This document shows, piece after piece, positions 12,201-23,203 of a stretch of 64,000 bases of DNA (its first letter is position 1; each line of letters begins with the position of its first letter). The stretch comes from Cryptomeria japonica. Taxonomy: Eukaryota; Streptophyta; Pinopsida; Cupressales; Cupressaceae. The DNA lies in NCBI RefSeq assembly GCF_030272615.1, contig NC_081413.1:608692209-608756208 (forward strand), in the 5' to 3' direction. The notes under the pieces are model-generated. The model was not told the origin of the DNA. It worked only from the letters and a program-made list of their open reading frames with translations, and ran no database searches. The translations under genes and the position numbers were made by a program.

Positions 12201-14770
12201 AGACTAAATAAAAAGGGAATGATAAATAACATAGGAATGGTTGTTGGTATGAAAACTCACAAAATATATTAAAACATATTCATTGTTGAAAAGGTTGATC
12301 GAACAAATCACCCCTATTGAAATATTACATGTAGAGAAGTATTTGGGGAGCTAAAAATGGATGATGATTTGAAGTGGTTAGTTGATAGCCAATCCCTTAA
12401 TGCTAGAAAAGCAATAGTGTAGTTCTCAAGAAAAGGGGCCAAAGGTTGATGATTTAGAGTTGTCCTTAGGTTGTTTACACAAGTGGACACATAAGAAATC
12501 GATAGCACTAGAATTGCATCAACTCAGGTATGTAAACTATTCACACAGAGTGAGATATCTTATTAAGTATAGGTGGTCGTATGACATCTACAAGTAATTG
12601 TCCTCCCATTCACAAAAATATTTACAAGACCTTATGTGGAGATGTTAAAGTTTGTAGCCAAAAGAAAGATAAGAAATGTGATCTTGTGAATGCATAATAT
12701 CTTGAGGAGCTACACAAATAAAATAGAAAAATGTGCAATTTTGAACTAAGTTAAATAACACCATAAGTCTCATTTAAGAGCTCAAATTTAGATTTTAAAA
12801 TGGCATACAACACATAAAGTAAATGCTATTGGGAATAAGCATCTAGTACTCTTGCAAATTTACAAATAGTGAAGAAATTACATTAGAAAGAATGAATTAG
12901 AATATTTATACCTAATTAAAGACAAATATATGGTTATGAGAATTGTAGAAAATCCATAAAGGAATTTAAGGAAAAAAAGGAAAGAGTGGATAAACTCATC
13001 TATGAAGTTAAATCAACCAAGGATACTTTGGAGAAGACTCAAATGACACTTTAAATAATACCCAAAAGGCACTATTTGCAAGTAGAACAACTTGATGTTC
13101 TGAGAAATGTCAAGCTGCAAGAAAATGAAGCAAGGGCTAAGAAAATTAAATAGATAATAAAAAAGATATATAAGCTCCAAAAGGATTTTGACTTAGAATT
13201 GATTCCAAGAATATAAGAAGTTGTCAATATAGAATTAGGTTTGTTTGAGATAGTTGGACGAGAAGTTGAAAGTTAACAAACAAAATAGCTTGCGGATGAC
13301 ATAATTGATTCGAAATTTGAAATGATGAGTTAGAAGACAGCTAGCAATATTTGGGTCAACATGGAGAGTTTAAATAGAATAATATGAATGAGTTTACTTT
13401 GGGTTGATGATAACCTACTCTCTAAGATGAATAGAAATATCTCTAAATTTAGGGTTTACCACATGTGATATACATCACTAGGACTAAGAATAAGGAATTG
13501 CCAGTTCTCAAAACTTAAATGGGCAAGGAAACTCCACATTCTTGTTTTTGAAATAAAATACATGATTGGGAAAAAGGATACACCTATTGATGCATATTCT
13601 ATGATTTCCACCCCCTAGTCTATTTATGTTAACTTTGGTGATTAGAAGAATTTTATCATGATGGAATATACAAAGATACATCTATTGAACATCTTACATG
13701 GCAATCTACATAATAAATGAATGTGCTAGCAAGTGGTTGGATTCTATATAAGAATACTCTTTCAAGCACATGGTTTTAAGATAAACAAAAGGATCTTAAA
13801 AATGGTGCATAATACACCCATGGTAGACTATTATAAACCCTACAATATTTGCAAATTATGTGAGAGAGACTATCGTGGACAATCTTCAAGGATGCGGATC
13901 TCAAGCACAATAGAGGGAACATACCCTACCATCGAAATGGAGTAGAACATGACTTTTTAGTTAACATATTGCAGCCTTTGCTTAATCTTCATCATAATTT
14001 GGATCTTGTGTTCATGAACCACACCATGGTTTGCCCAATGAGATAAGAAAATATGCATGTACCTTTACCAATCAACTTGAATTCAATGCACATCATGAGG
14101 TAGAATTACTTTTCCATGGAAGTGATTAGACTATTTGAGTTGGTTGCGAATATGATCAATGATAAATGCAATACAATAGTTTCCCCTTATAGGGATTATC
14201 CCAATTAACAAGTATTGAAGTCATCCCTAACACAATTTATCAACAACCAATAGTGGGGATAACAAGACGAGTGAATCAAAAGGTAGCAAGAATTTGTGCA
14301 TAACATGTTTTAAAGCATAAATCCACATGAATTAAAGAAAAGAAAAGAAAACATAAATTTCTCTACGAGATATAAAAAATTTAAATTTCAATTGTTTAAA
14401 TTTGGAAAGCAATTTAAATGTAATTATAGGGCTGTTGCATAGTAAAGAAATACAAAATGACAAAGGGCTCATTGGAAAAGAAACATCTGTATTATCATAA
14501 ATACAAGCCAAAAGATTGAACACTTTCTTTGCAATCAAAAGATCTTTATTTCCTTGAACAAATACAAATGGAATAAAAATTATGCTAGTTAATTTATCAT
14601 ATTAAAGATAAACATCCCAAAACATATATAAGAGTTCTCTCGAAGATATTGAAGAAGTTCCAATTTGGAATCATTTGAATTTGGTAAACAACTAGATAAA
14701 AGTATAGGACTGCCAAATAATAGTGAGTTACAAAATGAGAAAACTCTCACAGACCAAAAAATGAAAAATA
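9205..14770. other. Gene-free AT-rich stretch with possible decayed TE coding
   Basis: Most of this stretch shows nothing recognisable. Between about 11900 and 13950 the plus strand has discontinuous open pieces; the best, near 12960-13280, is lysine- and glutamate-rich in a pattern that could be a coiled coil, interrupted by several TAG/TAA stops. This could be the remains of a retroelement gag-like or accessory ORF, but no family motif is visible and I do not assign one. Confidence 0.35.
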
Positions 14771-14878
14771 AAAAAATCTTTGCAATCAAAAGATCTTATT
14801 TACATGTTCAAGATAAACGTTCCAAAAAAATCTTTGCAATCAAAAGATCTTATTTGCATGTTGAAGATAAACCAAAAC
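14771..14878 (+). repeat. Tandem duplication, two 54 bp units
   Basis: Two copies of a unit containing TCTTTGCAATCAAAAGATCT (at 14777 and 14831) followed by TTATTT and a variant of ACATGTTCAAGATAAAC. A third, looser copy of the core occurs near 14528. The SINE described next is inserted directly to the right, in related sequence. Confidence 0.75.
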
Positions 14879-14886
14879 ATTCTTTT

Positions 14887-15068
14887 TTTTTATCATTAAG
14901 GGGCACATTTTAAGGTGCCGAACACTATTGTTGTTCAAATCCACGAGCTCACCAACCAAGCAAAAGTACAAAGCCCGCGAGCATACCTGCCCCGTGAGGA
15001 TTTGAATCTTGGTGATAGTTTCACCAAGAAAGTGTTTTAACCGCTGCATTACATGAATCAACCCTGAC
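14887..15068 (-). mobile_element. tRNA-derived SINE
   Basis: On the minus strand the element starts near 15068 with GGGTTGATTCATGTAATGC. An A-box-like AGCGGTTAAAACAC is followed by an anticodon-arm-like TTGGTGAAACTATCACCAA and a B-box-like AGATTCAAATCC, so the first 75 bases resemble a tRNA. A non-tRNA body follows, and the element ends in an A-rich tail (T run at 14887-14896 on the plus strand). The flanks CCAAAACATT (left) and CCAAGACATA (right) look like an imperfect target-site duplication. Structure and tail fit a Pol III-transcribed SINE; the family is not recognised. Confidence 0.65.
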
Positions 15069-15411
15069 ATCCCAAGACATATTATTGAAAACATATTCAA
15101 TCTTATAAGAACATAATTTTATTTTCAATAGAAAAAATTCTTCAAGATTTAACAAATCATACCAATAGTTTCTTGGATAAGAAACATTCTCCAATTTTTT
15201 ACAAATGAGGCATGTAATTGCATTACATACTTGTTTATAACATAACTTCGATCTCTTTTTTTAAGCTACTCACCGTGGAATGAAGTTACAAGGAAACTTA
15301 TTAACATTTAAATATATATTTATTAAATTAGGTATAATTTATTACAAGTATAATCATATCCATTTCATAATCGTATTTAAATTAAAATAATAAACAAAAC
15401 TAAAACTGTAT
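15069..15411. other. Gene-free AT-rich stretch
   Basis: No gene or clear repeat border seen between the SINE and the 222 bp duplication. Confidence 0.4.
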
Positions 15412-15860
15412 CTGATTAATTGAATGAACATGAAAACTTAAAATTATAGAATTGTAACTCTAAAAGAATTGTAACTATAAAAAAATTTCTCTTATAAAAT
15501 CACTTAGATATATGATGACCATTTATGTTGCTTGTATGTTAGATCAAAAACTACTATCAAACAAACGAAAAGTTACATAAGAATATAAAAGGATAACTTA
15601 AACGTAATCCTAAAACATGGCATTTACAAGATACTGATTAATTGAACGAACATGAAAACTTAAAATTATAGAATTGGAACTCTAAAAGAATTGTAACTCT
15701 AAAATTTCTTCTCTTATAAAATCACTTAGATATATGATGAGCATTTATGTTGCTTGTATGTTAGATAAACAACTACTATCAAACAAACGAAAAGTTACAT
15801 AAACAAGAATATAAAAGGATAACTTAAACGTAATCCTAAAACATTGCATTTACAAGATAC
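15412..15860 (+). repeat. Tandem duplication of a 222-227 bp unit
   Basis: The unit beginning CTGATTAATTGAA at 15412 recurs at 15634 with a few substitutions and small indels. Both copies contain AAACTTAAAATTATAGAATT and end in TTTACAAGATAC. High similarity suggests a fairly recent local duplication. No coding content. Confidence 0.85.
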
Positions 15861-16129
15861 ATATTATATTGGCGTAGCAAGAGGTCTAATTTCACAGGCA
15901 CTTTAAGTCTGTCAATTTACCAGAAATGTGCAAATTCGTTCCAGTGAGACGAAAGTACTTTTAATAAAGCTTGGAGCACATGTATGGTGTTAAAATTTTA
16001 GCATTACAATGTGTGTTACTCCATACAAACAAGGAAATTCGTACAAATAGCAAGCTAATTCACAGGGGCATTCAAACATTCCCTGAACAAACATCATCCT
16101 AACGCATATGGTTTGAATCCTTCAACAGC
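15861..16129. other. Short gene-free stretch
   Basis: No gene or repeat recognised. Confidence 0.35.
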
Positions 16130-16357
16130 CACAACTATATGAATTGTGAAATGCTCCTGATATTAATATTAGGATTCAACTATATAATTTATTTTTGTTC
16201 AAACTCATTGATCATGATATTACTATTAGGATTCAACCACATTTTTTTTTTTTTTTCAAATTCATTGATCAATATTTCACGAGTGGCAGTTCATACAAAC
16301 CCATCTCACTAGAATGAATGATCCACTTTGCACTCAGTGCATCTAGTTGATGCTCAT

Positions 16358-16470
16358 AGGGTGAAGCATCAAGGCTTCCCAGTATATTACCCATCCCAAA
16401 ACTACTCTGGCTCAAACGTGCTTACCCATAGAATTTCCCCCACGGTCAAGCCCACTTAGTTTGCTACCCA
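16358..16470 (-). pseudogene. 5S-rRNA-like block, inverted copy
   Basis: Read on the minus strand this gives AAGCACGTTTGAGCCAGAGT, AGTTTTGGGATGGGTAA and ACTGGGAAGCCTTGATG in the order expected for the middle and 3' part of 5S rRNA. The 5' third is poorly matched. It is too diverged to be a working 5S gene. Confidence 0.6.
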
Positions 16471-16639
16471 AAGGACTTGCACCACTACTCATGAAATTTG
16501 GGTCAATTAGTTTGAATAAAGAAATACACAATTGAATCCTGATATTGCAGAAAATACTTGCCACTTATCGATTAATGAACTAAGGGCCCTATGATGAATG
16601 GTTCATAAGGCACAACTAGTGTTCACGATTTAGCAAATA

Positions 16640-16743
16640 AGGTAGCAAGTTAAGTGGGCTTAACTTTGAGAAAACTGCATAGTCAAATGTGCTTAGTTAG
16701 AGTAGTACTCTTATGGTTGACCTAAAGGGACTCGTAATGAACC
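16640..16743 (+). pseudogene. 5S-rRNA-like block A
   Basis: Contains TGTGCTTAGTTAGAGTAGTA, then TTATGGTTGACC and GGGACTCGTAATG, matching the 5S rRNA order GCTTGGGCGAGAGTAGTACT, GGATGGGTGACC, GGAAGTCC with many substitutions. It is a decayed copy. Confidence 0.6.
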
Positions 16744-16885
16744 ACTGCTCATGAAATATGGGCCAATGAGTTTGACTCAAAATCTACAAAATTGAATCTT
16801 GAAATGCTACTTATCACTTAATAGGCTAAAGGAACTACATAATGAATGGTTCATAAGGACAACACTTGCTAAAGGTTTTGCAAAT

Positions 16886-16998
16886 GGGGTAGCAAGCTAA
16901 GTCGGCTTAAACTTACCAGAAACTCCATGATTAGGCGCACTTAGGTCAAGAGTCGTACTACGATGGATGACCTCTTGAGAAGTCTCAATGTTTCAACC
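16886..16998 (+). pseudogene. 5S-rRNA-like block B (best match)
   Basis: Shows CCAGAAACTCCATGATTAGG, CGCACTTAGGTCAAGAGTCG, TACTACGATGGATGACCTCT and GAGAAGTCTCAATG. These follow the second half of plant 5S rRNA nearly base for base, including the internal Pol III control region, with scattered C-to-T and G-to-A changes. The 5' 40 bases are only loosely similar. Confidence 0.7.
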
Positions 16999-17224
16999 TA
17001 TGTGCTTTCACCTAGATGGAATGGGTATTAAATGGATCATTCATTCATTGAATTATAAATCAATGAGTTTGACTCAAAAACTACACAATTTAATCTTAAT
17101 ATTTATATCATAACTTGAAATACTACAAAAAATACTTGTAAAATACTTGCTACTCATCAACTGATGAGCTATAGGGGCTCCATGATAATTGGTTCACAGG
17201 GCACAACACTTGCTGAACGTTTTG

Positions 17225-17312
17225 CAAATGAGGTAACAAACTAAGTGGGTGCTATTGAATCAAAGTCGTATTGGGTCAGATGACATCCCCGAAAGTTCCA
17301 GTGCACCACCCC
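17225..17312 (+). pseudogene. 5S-rRNA-like block C (partial)
   Basis: Only the 3' half is recognisable: AAGTCGTATTGGGTCAGATG, then ACATCCCCGAAAGTTCCAGT and GCACCACC. The middle of the 5S-like sequence is deleted. Confidence 0.45.
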
Positions 17313-17520
17313 TATGAGTATCAAATGCAATGAGTGCTAAGTGGGTCATTCATTCCCATTAGAAATGGAATGATGCAAACCAATATTAATGAAACATGAG
17401 TTAGTGAGTTTGACTCAAAATCTAAGCAGTCGAATCATATATTAATGTCATAACCTGATACACTGTAAAATCCCTATATTAATGTCATAACCTGACACTG
17501 TAAAATCCCTGCCACTCATC

Positions 17521-18295
17521 AATATATGGAATCAACATTCATAAATATTCTAGGCTTCATTTTCAAGTGTTACAGAAGTTCAAAGTGATACGATAAAATA
17601 TGGCCAGGATACTTAATTTGTGATTTACGGAGACAGAATCAAGCTGCAGCGATTGAATATTAAATAACCTTCAAAATTTTGGTCCTTCTGAAATTCTGGA
17701 CGTTAGTGTGAAGTGAAAAATCTTTAGTTACTAATTAAACTTTTTTTTTTTTAAAATATGAATCAATTAAAAAACCATGTCAAAATCAATTTTACACCAG
17801 ACACAAATGTGCCATGAAGGCAACTCCAATAATTCACTTCCCAAATAACACAATATAGCTGTGCAATCTCCGAATTCAACATTCCATAAAAGGATCATCA
17901 CACTCAGAAAATGTTAATGACAATATGAGGCCTAAATTGCCTTCCATAAAACTCTAAACTGTAGCATTATTTTGTTGTAAATAGGCTTGCACAATATCAT
18001 ATATTAACATTAAGCATAAAAATTAAAACCAGTATTGTGACAATATATAACAGAAAGAAAACCATACGTCTCTCCACATAGATATACACAAGAAGATGAC
18101 ACTCATAGCAACAATATAGACAATTTGGCTTTGCTTTCACAAGAAGAAAGCAAAATTTATTTTTTGAATAAACTATAAATGAAATCTCACTATTTACTTT
18201 GCTGATATGATGCTGAGGCAATAATAACCTTAACCCACCATGTCTACACGTTTCTCAATATTCAGAGTTTCTAACACAACAGTTCAAATGGAATT
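17521..18295 (-). other. 3' flank and probable 3' UTR of the WBP2-like gene
   Basis: This is the sequence immediately after the stop codon on the minus strand. A canonical AATAAA lies 134 bp past the stop. No other coding sequence is seen; the open frame at 17997-18221 on the minus strand has no recognisable motif. Confidence 0.45.
18157..18162 (-). terminator. Candidate polyadenylation signal (AATAAA)
   Basis: AATAAA on the minus strand (TTTATT on plus), 134 bp downstream of the stop codon at 18298-18296. Distance and motif suit a plant poly(A) signal, but other A-rich words nearby could serve. Confidence 0.4.
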
Positions 18296-18392
18296 TTATG
18301 TTGCCTGTGAGTGGTAAGTACGCCGCCTCAGTTGTGATTCTGGTTTTGGCTGCTGCAAGAAGATCCTAGTCGGATCATTTGGATCCACGAAA
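18296..18392 (-). CDS. WBP2-like GRAM-domain protein, last coding exon
   Basis: Last exon of the only cellular gene recognised here. The minus strand has a good acceptor (TTATCTTGCAG before TTTCGTGG). The first base completes an alanine codon started in the previous exon, and 31 further codons end at TAA. The encoded tail includes VDPNDPTRIFLQQPKPESQL and ends in RRRTYHSQAT. Plant WBP2-like proteins (the UPF0664/At5g11680 type) have nearly the same C terminus, which supports both identity and frame. The tail lies after the GRAM-type domain. The C-terminal PPxY-rich region of animal WBP2 is not present. Confidence 0.9.
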
Positions 18393-19483
18393 CTGCAAGA
18401 TAAGAAAATTTGTTAGTTAGGACAAGCCATGAGGAATATGTTCCGTGTCCCCTTTTGAGACCAAAAAAGATAATAAGATCTTAAAATACGTGGGCATGAA
18501 CTAGTCCCGAATTTAGAAAGTGCCATTTTAATTTCCCGAAATTTTAGCAAGAGACGTGATAGATCATGATAATTTTAAACAAATTCAAAATAAGTCGTTC
18601 GAGGCCCTCTTTCCAAAGCGTGATTTAAGAGAAAGTCATAACCAGAAATCTGGATGTAGGTAGCTAAGAATGTGTCAGACAAAAAGATCTCATTCTTGGG
18701 TTCGAGAAATAAACAATCAAAGGGCAAGACAGAAATCATGTACCTGTTCTCTAAAGCAGCATCTGTTGAAAAAATAGTATTGAGCAAATAAGAATTGAAC
18801 TTCTAGAGATGAAAAAGAAAATAACTTCACTATCAATACATGTTAGATTTGCTTACTGGCACTTACTGCTTTAAACATATATCGTTCCTTGTTTTTATTT
18901 CCCTCTGACAGCCTGGGGTGAGCTTGTCAACCATCTCAGAGTAATCCAGTAAGCCAAAGCAAAGCAAAAGATATTGCAATGCAATTTTCCGTCAGTTGCT
19001 TTTTATGAATTTTTATCATTATACTATCCTATGTTTTATAACATCAAACTTAGAATAAACAACTTGCTTAATTTGACATCGTGTAGGTGACATATGATTA
19101 TACTTAAAGATAGAATTCATTCAGCTCACAAAGAACAGAGCACACCATCAGTTTTCCGTTAAGTCTTCAGTACCTGTTTGAACTTTTGAATTGAGGAAGT
19201 TACCAATTTAGCTTTTGGTGATTTCATTCCACTTGGTGGCACTATGAAATTCTTGTGTGAAAGAGAATGTTGGATATTCTGGCATGTTGAAAGGTTATAT
19301 TCCGCCTCTGAATGTTTTATGTAGCATTGAAGGTTATGAATTTTGATTGCGTAGTGTTTTTGACTGTTATTAACTAACCAATAATAAGCATTGCTAGTAT
19401 CTCTGAATATAGAACTCTAGCCTGGCACCTCTATCATGAATAATTTGATTTTCATTTCATGAATAATTTTCTTTTGTATTGAA

Positions 19484-19554
19484 GAAGCATTGAACTCAGC
19501 ACCATTTAGGTGCCTACAACATGAACTTTGCCGTTAAACCAAGTGCCCTTTGGC
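19484..19554 (-). mobile_element. tRNA-like SINE head (relic)
   Basis: On the minus strand: GCACTTGGTTTAACGGCAAA (A-box-like) followed by a TGTTGTAGGCACC arm and GTGCTGAGTTCAATGC (B-box-like), the layout of a tRNA of about 70 bases. The minus-strand continuation is A-rich (ATACAAAAGAAAATTATTC). This is probably the head of a second SINE family; borders and target duplications could not be fixed. Confidence 0.45.
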
Positions 19555-20172
19555 ATTTTATGAATAATTGGACGACCCCTGTGGATATTTTAAAGCCCTG
19601 TGCTACCAGTTTCAGACTGGAGAGGTACTATCATTGAACCATTTAGTTGGATTTCTGATTTTTGAAATTCACAATTACTGGTTCAGCCTTTGAGGTATTT
19701 ATAATTTGACTGTTTTCTTTTTGATATTTTATTTAGACATAACAGTTAGGGTGTTAGCATGTTAGAGAGAGTTTGCAAAAAAAATAATCAGTTTGCTGTC
19801 ACACAAAAACTTGAAAAGTTTCACAGTTCAAGAAAACTACAAACCTCTAAAGCATCTTTGACGTAAAGAAGAGCAGTAGCAGCAGTAATGACAATGTGAA
19901 TGACAAACAGTGAAAAAAAAGTGAATGAACGTTGAATGGAGTGTCAGAAGTTTTTGTTCTTCTCAAAATCCAACCACAAGTTCTATTGGAACTCCACAAG
20001 ACCATTTTGCATGCCCTTCATCCTCTCTTTGAAGCTTTGCAGAAGTCCCTTTAAACACCAAAAAACCCTTGCTGCAATTTGGCACCAATTGAAGCACTAA
20101 TAAGAGTAAAAATTCAAAGGCAAAAAGCTTTGGTTGTGTTTGCAAAAATGATTATCATCAGAAATATAGTAG

Positions 20173-21875
20173 CTTGTACAACATTTATTGGGTGAGAGTG
20201 GACATGGAGTTAGAGTTTGTGATGATATAATGTTAAAACAATGGGTTAAAATCGCAAGGTTAATTGGAGAGTGTGAGGAAAAAACTACTAGAACTACTAA
20301 GAAACATTCATAAAGACCACTATTATCTATTGATGAGTATTCCAATATATTAGCTGGAGAGAGTTATAAAAAAGGGAGGTGGAAGGCCACTTCTATTGCA
20401 GGTGAGTAAAATACAGTGGTAAGGTTATTAAATTTGCAAAAATGTGAGCAAGCCATTGATTCAATGGCCAAGTATTTTATGGCCCTGGCATCCCATTTCA
20501 TTGGCAAGGTCTCCTTATTCCAACATATGTTGATAGATGCAATGGCAATTGGACCTTCTTATGCTCCCCCTGGGGAACATATATTGTGTACCTCCCTCTT
20601 GAACAAACAATATTCAAAGGTGAACATATTGATGAAGGAGATGAGACAGCTTTGGATTCAGAGTGACATTGTCATGGATGGTCGACTAATACTTGACATC
20701 GGCCACTTATTAATAAAATTGTTACATGCCTCATTGGTTAGATCTTTTGTAGAGCTATTGATTACCAGTTATTGGATTGATTGTTGATTACCAATTTCAC
20801 CTTGAAGGAGGCGATAGAGAAGGTTGGGTTTTCTAATGTTGTGCAAGTTGTATAGATACAACTCATGTTCCAAAGTTAGCCGATTTGATGGTTGAGAGTC
20901 CTTACAAACATATTTTTAATTTTTTTGGACTCCATGTGTACATACTTTGAAGAATGTATTTAAAGATATTGGCAAGATGGATTAGGCGAAGACAGCAGTG
21001 GTTGAAGCTAGAGACATACAAATGTTTGTATGGAATCATCACACTTGCATTATTCTAATCTTATTCAATAAAAAGATTCCTCAAACTAGTTGAGACTAGA
21101 TATGCTTACTATTTTATTTCACTGGAGAGGATGATGGAAGTGCAATATGCACTATAATACATGGTGGTTTGTGGAGAGAGAAAAAAATTGGCTCAATCAA
21201 ATACAAAAGGGAAGATGGTGAGAGAAAGGGTGCTTAATGACACTTGGTGGTTCGATATTATGTAAGAGATTTTTATTTAATATGTTTCTACTTTTTTTTT
21301 AACTGTTGCTTTTAAGTATATTTGCTCTATCATATCATGTGTGGGGGCAATTAGTTATGCCAATATAGACTCTCCTAGTCTTGCAGAGACTTCTGAGATT
21401 TTTGCAAGAATGTTTGACCAATTAAGGCAAGCAATTTGTAACAAGCAATCTAAATTACTATTATATGAGGGCATATTAAGCCTATTGTCACAAAAAAGTG
21501 TAACACAATGAACAGCCACCTTTATATGGCTACCATGCTCTGAATCCCAAGTGTGGCTTCACTTTTCCAATCTTTAAAATCCTACATTGAATAAAAATTC
21601 AACAAACCAGAGGTTAGGACGAATAGGACCACTATTGCCCAAAAAAAAACATTGGGTGGTGGAAATTTCATGGAGAAGACACACCAGAGTTGAAACAAAT
21701 TGCTATTTGTCTACTCTCACAGATTGCTAGTTCCTATGTTATAGAGAGAAATTGGTCCACTTATGGATACATCCACTCGATCAAGAGGAACAAGCTCACC
21801 TCTAAAAGAGAAGAAAAGCTAGTTGGAATTCATAGTTCCTTGAGACTTCAAGATCAACAAACTACTCACTATTGA
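20173..21875 (+). pseudogene. Decayed hAT-family transposase
   Basis: Three parts appear in the usual hAT order. At 20173-20345 is the end of a BED-type zinc finger region (QHLLGESGHGVRVC). At 20416-21030 is a DUF659-like core: GPSYAPPGEHILC, SDIVMDGR, KEAIEKVGFSNVVQVV, WTPCVHTLKNVFKDIGK. At 21657-21875 is the C-terminal dimerisation block starting WWKFHGEDTPELKQIAICLL, with ERNWSTYGYIHSIKRNKL. Several stops and frame changes separate the parts, so no active protein can be made. Terminal inverted repeats and the 8 bp target duplication were not located. The element lies opposite to the host gene inside its intron. Confidence 0.85.
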
Positions 21876-22192
21876 CAATAGAATGTTGGTATGTTGATCC
21901 TGAATATGTTAGGTAGATTGATGAGGAGAAGCAACTCGGATTGATTGAGCTTCCATTGGACAAACCACAACTTCAATCAAAGTGTGACACAGATAGCTCT
22001 TTTAATATTGATAGCCTTGATGAGGCATAGTTGTATTTTGCAATTAGAGACTTTGAATTTCACTTTCAACTTAAAAACTTGAACAATGAAATTAAAATCA
22101 GAAAATTTATTTATGTTATACAATATACTGTTGTTATACCACAGTCATGACATATTGCTTAAATTATACTGCTGTCCATCACTTGTAGAAAT

Positions 22193-22215
22193 CTCTCTCT
22201 CTCTCTCTCTCTCTG
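22193..22215 (+). repeat. CT microsatellite
   Basis: Uninterrupted (TC)n tract of about 23 bp in the intron. Confidence 0.95.
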
Positions 22216-22493
22216 TGCAATCTCACCACAATCACCAATAAATGGCCTTCAAGATGCTGTTCCCAAAATGCGTCCCCTCCGATCCCATCATCCCCATCCC
22301 CAAAACAACATGGAACACAGTTTTTAACAGAAAATGATTCAAAAGTGCAATCATTTGATTTTTCCAACAATTATGTCACACTAATGCATAATTCACCTTT
22401 AACTTCACATGATTGTTTAGCATTTCTTATTTCACTCCTGATTGTGTAACTCAAGTCTAAGAATTGATGAACAGTAAGTCCTTGACAGATTTA

Positions 22494-22560
22494 ACCTCCG
22501 AAGCACTGGAATCAAACCACTAATATTGCCTCGTGACAGTGAGGCATGCTGATAAGATAA
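22494..22560 (-). repeat. tRNA-like relic with intact B box
   Basis: On the minus strand: GCCTCACTGTCACGAGGC can fold as an anticodon-like arm and is followed by GGTTTGATTCC, a near-perfect Pol III B box. The acceptor stem and A box are not convincing, so this is a relic or a SINE fragment rather than a tRNA gene. Confidence 0.3.
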
Positions 22561-22749
22561 TTAGACTTTAATTTTATAAATATTTAACAGAATCTACACC
22601 AACCATTTCATCCCAAAAGCAAAAAAGAGCAAATTCTTTAAACAATAAGTTTTCCAATTGGCAAAAAATTCCTGATAACAATGGTATACATAAAACCCGC
22701 CTAGTTACAGGAAAATTATATAACTAAAATACATGCAAAATTTACTTAC

Positions 22750-22967
22750 GCGCATCTCATCATCTCGTCAACTGGAGGTTGTCCAGCTTGTAAAGGATCA
22801 GCTCTATGTGCTGCATCTGCAGCAGAAACTGACATTTGACTGTACTGTCTAACAGAGCGGATCAGATTGAAAAACAAAGGTACAAAAGTCCCACAGCCAC
22901 CTTCCTTGAAAATGATTTTGAAAGTATGCGTAGAGAAGAGTGCTCTATTTGCATCCTCAGGTATTAC
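22750..22967 (-). CDS. WBP2-like GRAM-domain protein, penultimate coding exon
   Basis: This 218 bp exon carries the most diagnostic part of the protein: VIPEDANRALFSTHTFKI, FKEGGCGTFVPLFFNLIRS and DPLQAGQPPVDEMMRC. These match the second half of the PH-GRAM-like domain and following segment of plant WBP2-like proteins almost word for word. On the minus strand the acceptor is CTATGCAG before GTAATACCT, and the donor is GCGC then GTAAGT. It starts in phase 0, matching the exon at 51697-51626, and ends two bases into an alanine codon, matching the last exon. Biochemical function in plants is not established; animal WBP2 binds WW-domain proteins and acts as a transcriptional co-activator. Confidence 0.95.
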
Positions 22968-23203
22968 CTGCATAGATTTTGCAGTCAAAGATTTGAGAAA
23001 AGAACTTATACAAACCCATTTACTAACTGGCTTCTGTCTGTGCAATTCAATTGAATATTTTTTTGGTCAAAACAAAAATTGCATCAATATAAAATAAATA
23101 TCAGTGCAAAAATGTGGAGAAAGAAATCAAGAACTATAAGATAGAAATGAAACGAGTAAGAAAAGTTTTTATGCAGTGGCTTTAAGTTTAAGGGTGTTTA
23201 GGA

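Larger units (their letters stand above)
16130..17520. repeat. Cluster of divergent units each containing a 5S-rRNA-like block
   Basis: A spacer word close to CAATGAGTTTGACTCAAAAT occurs on the plus strand near 16503 (diverged), 16763, 17060 and 17402, and in inverted form near 16180 and 16255. Between these words lie blocks resembling parts of plant 5S rRNA. Units are about 260-340 bp apart. The left part (16130-16470) is inverted relative to the rest. A 5S-like block inside a repeated unit of this size fits Cassandra-type TRIM LTRs, which carry 5S sequence, but a rearranged, decayed 5S rDNA array is an alternative. No PBS/PPT pair was seen to settle this. Confidence 0.6.
18393..22749 (-). 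other. Intron between the last two coding exons (4,357 bp)
   Basis: Bounded on the minus strand by GTAAGT at 22749 and TTGCAG at 18393. It splits a codon after its second base. It contains a dead hAT transposase on the opposite strand, two tRNA-like relics and a short CT microsatellite. Confidence 0.85.

Noticed and set aside
16886-16998. A functional 5S rRNA gene
   Set aside because: Too many substitutions in the internal control region and a poorly matched 5' end; it fits a relic inside a repeat unit.
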